A DNA stretch of 64,000 nt from Rhynchospora pubera (taxonomy: Eukaryota > Streptophyta > Magnoliopsida > Poales > Cyperaceae): positions 62,782,251-62,846,250 of the forward strand of contig CM051463.1 of the NCBI GenBank assembly GCA_028095005.1, written 5' to 3'. Each line of letters starts with the position of its first letter. The first letter of the stretch is position 1. Positions 56,840 to 64,000 of the stretch are shown here, piece by piece. A program made the translations under genes and the position numbers. Under the pieces are notes generated by a model. That model was not told the DNA's origin. It searched no databases and saw nothing but the letters and a program-made list of their open reading frames with translations.

Positions 56840-57232
56840 TTAAGCTTTAATCAAATTGATTCTCAAATCAAACACAATATCAAATTTAGGAAACCAATTC
56901 CCATACATGTGTCTGATTTTTCCATGGTACCAACTGATACAGAGCTTGTACCATCTCCTTACGTCCACATATGCCTCAAAATTCGGATCCAGAGATAAAG
57001 AAGGAAGTGAAAACAGTGGTGTTGAGGCCACAGCATTGATAGCGGCCATCAAGAAAGCAGTCGAGGCACAAGATGATGACGCCGCCGCCGGCACCGCCAT
57101 TGCGCAGTTCAGGCTGGTGCTGGTCCCTTGCGGCTGTGCAGCGGTCGCAGGTGTTAGCGGCATGAGTGGTGGGAGAGCATAATTCTTGAGAAACTCAAAA
57201 ATAAAAGAAAATAATTCACTGGTCTTGAGCAT
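56840..57232 (-). CDS. Unrecognised open frame with a GC-rich core
   Basis: A 130-codon minus-strand frame. The middle (LTPATAAQPQGTSTSLN and AVPAAASSSCASTAFLMAAI) lies in a sharply GC-rich patch (57040-57180) unlike its AT-rich surroundings. The C-terminal part reads LDPNFEAYVDVRRWYKL. The opposite strand is also open (AAIKKAVEAQDDDAAAGTAI), so strand and frame are uncertain. Its position inside a MULE-like element suggests a captured piece of a host gene. No family is recognised. Confidence 0.3.
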   Translation of the reverse strand: MLKTSELFSFIFEFLKNYALPPLMPLTPATAAQPQGTSTSLNCAMAVPAAASSSCASTAFLMAAINAVASTPLFSLPSLSLDPNFEAYVDVRRWYKLCISWYHGKIRHMYGNWFPKFDIVFDLRINLIKA

Positions 57233-57239
57233 AATTTCT

Positions 57240-58030
57240 TGGTTCTAAACTGTTACACACAAACTTCATGTGCCTCTGGTGTGATATTTCAGTACACCCA
57301 AGAAGTGATATGTGCCTCTGGCGTACAATTTTTCTCACATTGGTTCAATTTTTCCTTGTTAAAAGGTGGTACCAGTGTGTACCAGTACCACTGTACCGAT
57401 TTAAATACTACTGGGATTGGATCAAAATTTATCAAAATTTCATAGCATTACAAAATTTTTCAAGCAAAATAAATAAGAAGGAAAATGTTAAATGGGTTGA
57501 GACTCGAAGCATAATTACTCATTTATCCACATCCATCCAGAAGCTAAAGCAACAAGAGATTTAGAAAAAAAAAAGCAATGATGGTACCAGTAAGATAAAC
57601 ACTCTGATTTTTTACAACAAAGAGAAGAAATGCTTATGCAAATTCGGATCCAGAGAGAAGAAATAATAAAAATAACACCATTTAAGCAATTGTGTCCTTG
57701 ATTTTTACAAAATAACACCGTTAACTTCTTTGAACACTATACTAATATAACTTTTTACAAAATGTTGCCAAAATCATCTAAAATGGCTTGTCTACTCTTG
57801 GCTCCATAATACTTTTTTCTCTAGTTACTTTTGGAGTTTTGGTTATCTTCTGTTGTCGATTGACCCATGGCAATGAAACCTAATAATCGGGAAGAGAAGA
57901 GAATCGCACCTTTTGATGTGGGCAGAATCTCTTCTGTGTGGGCGAAGAGAAGAGAATGATTCGCAGACAGAAGAAAAGGAATTGCGATTTTAGAAAGGGA
58001 AGTGTTTGAGCGAACTCTGAAAGTTGGATT
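57240..58030. other. Interior of MULE-like element 1
   Basis: AT-rich. It contains a short direct repeat (atgtgcctctgg(t/c)gt at about 57267 and 57310). No gene supported. Confidence 0.45.
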
Positions 58031-58210
58031 TCAATATATTCTTACGGAGACGAAGAGACATATACGCTTCGTAGTTCGTATACGCATATTTCCATTTTTT
58101 TTATTTCTTTCGATGGATTTAGAAATCCAACCGTCCGTTTGGATTATATGGCTGAGATTGCGAGACGTCCACTGGATGGTTTTTAGTAACATCCAGAGGA
58201 TACGACTCCG

Positions 58211-58540
58211 ATGACGTTCACTGGATGGTTGTTCAACCATCCATCCAGAGGATACGGGTCCGGTTCAACCCTAGACCCAGCAGATGAAAGAAGTGAAGAA
58301 AAAAAGGAGTAAGAGGAAGGTGCAGCCAACAGAAAGGTGCGTAGAACCCCCGAAACCAGAAGTAGAGGTGCAGTAAACCCAGTGCAGAGAAAAGGAAACG
58401 CAGATCGAAGCAATCGACCACAATCGGAGCACGGAGGAACAGTAGCAGCGAAGTAGACGAAAGTAGAGGGGACGGCGCACAGACCAGAGGGGCCAGGACC
58501 ATCTCGCCGAAGAGAATCCGTACCACAATCACATGGGCAC
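58211..58540. mobile_element. Orphan MULE terminus with leader-like sequence
   Basis: 58212-58262 is a third copy of the terminus type (cactggatggttgttcaacc ... gaggatacgggtccgg), adjacent to but separate from element 1's right end. The following purine-rich stretch (58280-58500) reads on the minus strand like the CT-rich leader of these elements. The left partner is missing, apparently cut by element 2. Confidence 0.5.
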
Positions 58541-58689
58541 CTCCAAATGGGGAGTCGTATCCATTCAGTGGACGTCTGGCGATCTCAGCCATCGGATCCA
58601 AACGGACGGTTGGATCTGAAATCCATCCAAAAAAAAAAGAAAAACGTGTATACGCTTCGTATATGTCTCTTCATATGCCCTTTCTTTTC

Positions 58690-59000
58690 GTCGGCTCTAG
58701 CTCACTCCTGGCGCCATCTCTGGACCCTCCTCCCTACGACACCAACGATTCCAGCTGGATCGAGCGCGTCCACCATCTCGTCTCCTCTCTCCGCGGCCCC
58801 TTTTTCCACTTCGAGCTCTATCACTACTTCCTCGCCGACCAATCACCCCTTCTCCAGAACCTCATCGATTTTGCTTCTCCAAAACGGCGTTTCTGAAATG
58901 CTTCGCTTTTTTTCTGAATGCGGTGATTCATCTCCCATCCTTTCATTTTCTCAAAGTACTCATACTCAAACGCTTTCACTGTCATATCTATGGACGGCTT
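58690..59000 (+). pseudogene. Captured F-box/LRR-type gene fragment, frameshifted
   Basis: The coding sense moves between two frames. First ALAHSWRHLWTLLP, the end of an F-box in FBD/LRR-type plant proteins (WR.LW..LP). Then in the other frame DSSWIERVHHLVSSLRGPFF and HFELYHYFLADQSPLLQNLI, matching the linker after that F-box ((F/W)I(D/E)RVL....GP...F.L). Then back to the first frame with LLQNGVSEMLRFF and THTQTLSLSYLW, like the first leucine-rich repeats. At least two indels break it, and the rest of the ~400-residue protein is missing. In intact relatives the F-box binds Skp1 in ubiquitin ligases. I infer capture by element 2. Confidence 0.6.
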
Positions 59001-59002
59001 GA

Positions 59003-60080
59003 GATATAATTGAAAAATAGCATTGATTTGGAATGTGATATCTGTATTGGAAATATTGTATTGGTTGTAATTTTGGCAACATATTTAGGGTTGCTTTAGT
59101 ATATAGGCAGAAACATTGTTCTGTACATGTAATAAAGATAATAGCAGATTTAGGAAAATTTTATCATCTCTATTTGTTTATTTTGTAGATTTAGGAAAAG
59201 ATGAGAAGATCATTTTCCTTCAGATCCAATAGTAATAAAGATAATAGCAAAGCACATCATTGCTAGCTAACAAGAACAATTATCAAAAAGAAGGGGATAA
59301 TGCTTTTAGTGGATTCGGAGCACCTGATGAAGTCAGTTTCAAAGTCAAGGAAGAGATATACAGAGAACCAGAACACCTGACGAGTCTATTTCAAAGTACA
59401 TTAGAATTAGGGAGTTTCTATTGTGGGTCAACATTTTGTATAGAAATGAATAGAAGCAAATATGTTGTTTGTACTTGCTATTTTTTTTCTCTCTACCAAC
59501 GTCTCTCAATTGATCTTTTTTTTTTTTTTTTATATATATGAATATATTTCTCTTTTTTTTTCTCTTTCAAAATCTGATATAGTAATAATGTAAATTCAGC
59601 AAAGAGTATTGATACCAGTTGGGGTTGAAACTTGATTATCTTTTAACTAGCACAACTTGCAACAAGAATTTCTCCCTGGATTTCACTTGAGACTTATAAG
59701 TTAAATCCATTTATTGACTTAATGAGTTTTGCTTTATAGCACTATGATTAAGCTTATTTTAACACCAAAATGATCTTTACTTATTTCTACTTTTACCAAT
59801 TTTATTTACTGGTACTGCTTTTTTAATGTTCCTTGTTCGAAAGATGGTTAGAACCTCAGACACATCATGAAGTCTAATGTTGTTAATATATTAGCCATGT
59901 TATGTCTAATTGTTGTAATCTCTATCATGAAGTCTAATGTGAATTAAGTCAAGCAAAACAAACTATGTATTTATCAGTGGTACTCAATGCGTTACAAGCA
60001 TATATCCAAATCGTACCAGTGGTACTCAATGCATTTGTGACTAGTTGAAAATACACTTATTCATACATCTCCCAGTCCCA
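59003..60080. other. Interior of MULE-like element 2
   Basis: AT-rich, with a short plus-strand frame (59260-59541) that starts MLANKNNYQKEGDNAF and is not recognised. Small dispersed duplications (atcatgaagtctaatgt at about 59866 and 59923; agtggtactcaatgcgtt at about 59976 and 60019) suggest slippage. Confidence 0.45.
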
Positions 60081-60084
60081 ACAC

Positions 60085-60252
60085 ATAAAACTACAATTGA
60101 CATCTCTCAACCTGTGAAGATTACAAATGACATAATATCCCAAAAGGTATTACAAGCTCAAATGACATATAAAACTACAACTGACATCTCTCAACATGTG
60201 AAGATTACAAATGACATAATATCCCAAGATTACAAATGACATAATATCCCAC
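60085..60252. repeat. 84 bp tandem duplication
   Basis: The segment with aaactacaattgacatctct ... gaagattacaaatgacataa is repeated with an 84 bp offset (60087 and 60171) and one change in each part. A third partial copy of agattacaaatgacataata follows at about 60225. Confidence 0.85.
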
Positions 60253-61240
60253 ATCACACGAGAATTTACATTTGTCGCAAATGTACAGTACCTCTAGTGA
60301 GGAAAAGTTTCCAACATCCCTTGCTTTCATTTCTCAGTAGTAATACTCTAGGGTATGAGAAGAACTAGTTAGTGACATTACCCCAAGGTCATCAGAAACC
60401 AAGAAGCCAGGATCAAACCTGCACTGGTAAAAGTTATCAAAGAGCTGACTGAGAATATGAACACAATCTTTTATTAAGAACTCCATTTCGCGAGGCTTAG
60501 CAACTAGTGAAAAGATTTTACATATTAATTACTTTTACTCATATACAGTCTAACTTAGCAACAAAACCCAATATATGCAATAAATTTTATAACATGCCTT
60601 TCGAAGAAAAACAGAATTGAGCATGTACCGAACAAACATTAGCTACAACTCAGTGCCAATGCAATGTATCATGACATGCAACACAAAATTAGGACATCCT
60701 TATGTGAAAATCAAATTTTGAAACAATGTTAGATCAATCAATTACAAAAATTAACCTATAAATAAACAAAAAATTCACCGTCAAAATTAATCTACGAGTC
60801 AGTACTTCATACCAGTATTAACCAGTTTGTGTTTCAGATTGACCAATAATTCATTTTAGTAGTTCATTTCAATGTCAAAATTGACCAGTATCTTGCTTGA
60901 ACCATTTTGTGTTTCAGATCCAAATAAATTACTTTTTCATAAGTAACGTGACATGCAAAGACCAAAAATCGGGAAAAAATAAAGGGACCAAAATCGGGAG
61001 AAAGAGAGAGACAAAAAAATCGAAAGAAACAAAGGAGTTACGTGGTTCGAGCGAGAGCGAAGCCCTAGAAAGTTGCTGCTTGCTTCGTAGTGCTACTAGA
61101 GGAGTAAGGCGAAGGCAGTGGTGCTTCAAGAGGCGATAGAGATGCGATGAAGGCGAAGAGACGAAAGGCGATCGACAAGCGATCAGAATAGAGAGCTTTC
61201 GCCTTTCGGGAAAGAGAAAACCAGAAAGGGATATATGGAA
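60253..61240. other. Interior of MULE-like element 2, right side
   Basis: AT-rich with a purine-rich leader-like block (60955-61230) just inside the right terminus. No gene supported. Confidence 0.45.
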
Positions 61241-61546
61241 AGAGCTTTCGCCATTGATTTAAATCGGAAGGCTGAAGTTGCGAGACGTCCACTGGATGGT
61301 TTTTATTAACCATCCAGAGGATATGACTCCGGGTTGAACCGCCTACCACAGTCACAGCTACGTTCTCCCCTTTTCTCCTATTTCTTCCCCTCTTTTTCTC
61401 CTCTTAGTGCTCTCTCACTATCGTTCAGTTTTTCTGTTGCTTTTTTCTTTTGTTTGTTCTCTATTCTAAAGGTTTTGAATTACTGATCTTCCTTCCTTTG
61501 TAATTATTTTCCAATTTTCTGATATGCATTTACTTTTTTTTTTTAG

Positions 61547-61613
61547 GAACTATTCATAAAGCAGCAGAGGTCTGACCGTCTGGGTTTCACAATTTCACGA
61601 TACCAAATACAAG
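61547..61613 (+). CDS. Candidate internal exon, unrecognised gene
   Basis: Follows a strong polypyrimidine acceptor (tttttttttttag) and ends at CAAG|GTAAAA. It reads ELFIKQQRSDRLGFTISRYQ in one open frame over 67 nt. A CT-rich leader at 61370-61460 precedes it. It may be exon 2 of a gene running right to the edge of the window. No family is recognised. Confidence 0.35.
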
Positions 61614-61740
61614 GTAAAATGTAAAAACCTTTAATTATTGTTATATTTCGATTAATTTGGATATTATGCGTTCACAATCCATCAATAAATATAGTTGCAT
61701 TATCTGTTCTTATTTTGACCATCACGCCTGCATATTAAAT

Positions 61741-61953
61741 TTAGGCCCTGATCAAAATGAAGTTTACGTGAGATTTCATTTCATTTCATTTCATTTCAAT
61801 TGAATTGATTTCATAGGATTTCGTTGGATCTAATTACATAGGAATTTCAACCAAATGACACCAAATGCCTTCATTTTGATCAAGAATTTTCCAACGAAAT
61901 GAAATGAAATGAAATCCCACGCTAAAAAAAATGAGATTTTGATCAGGGCCTTA
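61741..61953. mobile_element. 207 bp Tourist-like MITE, TTA duplication
   Basis: The element at 61744-61950 has inverted ends GGCCCTGATCAAAAT(G) / ATTTTGATCAGGGCC and a perfect TTA duplication on both sides, the PIF/Harbinger (Tourist) hallmark. It is largely self-complementary with (atttc)n runs. Non-coding. Confidence 0.92.
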
Positions 61954-63189
61954 ATATTACTATATGTTCGTAATCAATTTATTTGTGGCCATTGACTAAC
62001 TTGAGGAATGACTGAAATATTCTCGAAATTCATAGATAATAAGTAGTGTAATAGAATGATTAAATCGTGTGCTGCTTATTTATCCTATGCAGAGATTTGA
62101 AATGCTTCACAAGCACTGAAATACCTGCCCCAACGGATCCATACTTACCACCACTCTATACGATGAGTTATATAATAAAAAACTCACTTATATATATTTT
62201 TTTAATTTTAAGACTGATACAGCACAATTTCTGCTAAAAATCCAACTTATGCTGTACACCTCTATATTAAAGATTCATAGTATAAAGTAAAAAAGTACAA
62301 AAAATATTGCTAATTGTAAGAAGTACCATTGGTTCATAGCTGTATTTGTTATTGAAAAAACCTATATATCCGGAATGAGGAATGAACAGTGCCGGGCTAT
62401 GTATTTTATGACGCTCCTATGTGGAGGTAATATGACGCTGGTCAATTTGACCCATACAATAGTGTATTATGAACCGTTGTATGAAGGTGAACTCACATGG
62501 ATCTATGAGGGAGAAAATGTCTTCTTCTATTGGTTTTTTGTGCACTCAGTGCATTAATCCTTAGCAAGACCATATCTTTCCTTAGTGTGAGACGGGGACC
62601 ATGTATTTCTTGGTCAATGAAATTTGTATGCTATTGGTCCATGTGCATGTAGGCTTAAATCACTTGGATTTACTGTGTCCAATTATTTTGTTTGCAACTA
62701 AATGACTATAAGTCGTTTTTATAGTTATTATGATTTGTTATAGGTTAGGTTGCATAGGAGTGGGTTCACAATCATTTAAATTTCTTTCTTTCTATATGCT
62801 CCTGTTCTACTGCTCACAGGTGAATCAATTGACATATGTCCTATTATGTTTCCAGCTTTGTGGAGGTCCATCCTGATTTGATTTCGGTAACAAATGATGC
62901 GCCCTCCTTTTTTCAAATTATTATGCAGATGTTCATACACATTTATCTTTTTACCTCTTCTAATTAAATTTGATTCCTTGCCTCACACCAGTACACCACT
63001 CTTATTGTAGTAATTAAAAAACAGTTAAAATGTTTTAATTTGCTTAAGTTTATTGTCGTATGTGATAATTTATCCTTGTACAATTGTATTCCAAAAATAC
63101 TAGGACAATGTTAACAAATAAATCACATAAAGTGATGATAGACTTCAAGTGTGGCATAATATTTTATTTACTGCAATCTTGACTGGTAG
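61954..63189. other. AT-rich, probable intron
   Basis: No strong exon found. If 61547 and 63190 belong to one gene, this is intronic and the Tourist-like MITE lies in the same intron. Confidence 0.4.
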
Positions 63190-63234
63190 ACAATCCAATT
63201 TCAAGTTGCGGTGGAGACGCAACTGAAAGATCTA
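63190..63234 (+). CDS. Candidate short exon, unrecognised gene
   Basis: An acceptor-like ggtag precedes 45 nt reading TIQFQVAVETQLKDL, ending at a consensus donor CTA|GTAAGT in phase 0. The next exon-like segment follows 78 bp later. The short intron and coding-like content support a real gene, but no family is recognised. Confidence 0.35.
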
Positions 63235-63312
63235 GTAAGTAATATAGAGTTGCAATTAGTCATAACTGGTATAGTGGGACAATTAATGGATTTCAATTTT
63301 TTGATGTTGCAG

Positions 63313-63382
63313 TTTCATGCAGTGGTGAGGCAATGTGCTCAACTAGCAACGCTGGTTCATGGTCCAGTATTTTGCACCAGAG
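63313..63382 (+). CDS. Candidate exon, unrecognised gene
   Basis: Acceptor tttttgatgttgcag, then an open frame FHAVVRQCAQLATLVHGPVF and CTR, ending at AGAG|GTTAGA. Phase 1 at the donor does not match the phase-0 start of the segment at 63739, so either an exon lies between them or the boundaries need adjusting. Confidence 0.35.
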
Positions 63383-63738
63383 GTTAGATAAAATGCTTAA
63401 CTAGCTTATGTATTCGTTTAATAAGAACGCAAACTAAATTCTAAGTTGCATAATGTCTTAAGTCAAAAGGAGAAATAATAAGGAACAGAAAATAAATACA
63501 CAAATTAAAAGACTACCAAATTATACAAAGGTTGCCTGTTGAATTATTCTAGACCTGTGCAGTACAAGAAAAAAAAAAGAAAACGTAACAACTCAATTAG
63601 GAATATAAGAATGCTTGCATGTATAGTAACTGTGCAGTAGAGTTTCCTTGTCTCCTTTCCTGTATGATTTTGAGCAGATCTCTTATCGTACATCTCACAT
63701 GTTCCTGAGTGCAATTCATGTGATTCACTGAGGAGCAA

Positions 63739-63873
63739 ATGGCGCACCATCCTATCGAGATCAAGGCACTGGAGGAGGTTTTATTTGAGAGAGACAAGAG
63801 AATTTTGTCTTTGTCAAATGAGCTTGAGGATTGCAAGAAGGTGTTTGATGATTTGCCTCAGTGGGTGAACACG
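63739..63873 (+). CDS. Candidate exon with coiled coil, gene continues off edge
   Basis: The ATG at 63739 (in frame upstream to ggagcaa) opens MAHHPIEIKALEEVLFERDK, then RILSLSNELEDCKKVFDD and LPQWVNT, ending at ACG|GTTAGTG. The stretch from about residue 7 to 35 has heptad spacing of Ile/Leu/Val with charged residues, a convincing short coiled coil. It is clearly GC-richer and more coding-like than its surroundings. The function is unknown and no family is recognised with confidence. Confidence 0.5.
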
Positions 63874-64000
63874 GTTAGTGAATCCATTGTTTTTAGTTAA
63901 CATGCTTAGGAAATTAATTCCTGAGGTTTTTGGATTAATTACTTTGATTTTGTAGCATTCGCCTTTTCAAATTTAGCAGATCCATTGTACTTGCAAGCTG

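Larger units (their letters stand above)
54901..58210. mobile_element. MULE-like element 1 with ctggatgg termini
   Basis: Inverted ends: the left reads cggagtcgtgtcctctggat, then accatccagtggacgtctcg and gacggttggatctcaaatcc; the right end is the inverse (gagacgtccactggatggtt ... gaggatacgactccg). The ends are about 170 bp and include gtgtatacgaagcgtat. Imperfect candidates for a 9 bp duplication (atgatgctc / atgacgttc) flank it. Leader-like exons follow each terminus (a donor ctgtaagc at about 55243). No transposase is recognisable. Confidence 0.7.
58545..61334. mobile_element. MULE-like element 2 with captured F-box/LRR fragment
   Basis: The left terminus (ggagtcgtatccattcagtg, then gacggttggatctgaaatcc and gtgtatacgcttcgtat) has lost about 30 bp compared with element 1. 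The right terminus ends gagacgtccactggatggtt ... gaggatatgactccggg at about 61334. Same family as 54901-58210. Inside the left end is a GC-rich F-box/LRR fragment on the plus strand. The rest of the interior is AT-rich and non-coding. Confidence 0.65.

Noticed and set aside
58031..58601. Several overlapping minus-strand frames
   Set aside because: They run through MULE termini and purine-rich leader sequence and show no domain.

Overview
This window is nuclear DNA of a flowering plant. It is AT-rich, and its recognisable genes or gene pieces have plant introns and plant-type families: F-box/DUF295, FAR1-like, plant mobile domain, GRF zinc finger, Myb/SANT-like, Ty1/copia and plant L1-type LINE. 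I cannot name the species. I see no complete ordinary host gene. The window is a mosaic of nested transposable elements plus a large satellite block, with one possible host or captured gene running off the right edge.

Layout. 1-9.1 kb: AT-rich intergenic DNA with two foldback (long inverted-repeat) elements, a possible first exon near 4.5 kb, and a tandem array of about 143 bp units at 7.25-8.0 kb. 9.1-13.5 kb: a 188 bp MITE, then a composite element whose tandem repeats host a CACTA transposon that captured an F-box/DUF295 gene piece. 14.7-19.2 kb: a Mutator-like element (MULE) carrying two convergent genes (FAR1-like C-terminus and GRF zinc finger), followed by three foldback elements, all separated by TA/CT microsatellite tracts. 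20.2-26.1 kb: a Myb/SANT-like pseudogene split by a very young Ty1/copia retrotransposon with apparently identical LTRs, 5 bp target duplications, PBS and PPT, and gag-pol interrupted by one in-frame TGA. 26.3-27.9 kb: a long-armed foldback element with a 9 bp target duplication. 28.1-31.1 kb: a MULE with a 10 bp duplication carrying two spliced exons of a plant-mobile-domain gene, with a 188 bp MITE inside its left terminus. 31.5-36.1 kb: a non-coding copia-type element with three LTR copies made by an internal tandem duplication. 36.2-39.3 kb: a decayed LINE interrupted by two MITEs. 39.3-42.3 kb: mostly unassigned AT-rich DNA.

42.3-54.6 kb is a satellite array of about 71 monomers of about 172 bp. 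From about 45 kb rightward it has a higher-order repeat of about 2.3-2.4 kb (near 14 monomers), while the left end is more irregular. This organisation is typical of centromeric or pericentromeric satellites, though function cannot be read from sequence alone.

54.6-61.3 kb: half of a foldback element, then two related MULE-like elements sharing termini, the second holding a frameshifted F-box/LRR gene piece. 61.3-64 kb: a 207 bp Tourist-like MITE with TTA duplications and several exon-like segments with good splice sites, including one encoding a short coiled coil, possibly a real gene continuing past the window.

The main theme is gene-fragment capture by DNA transposons (CACTA, MULEs), nested insertions with readable target duplications, and a complex satellite.
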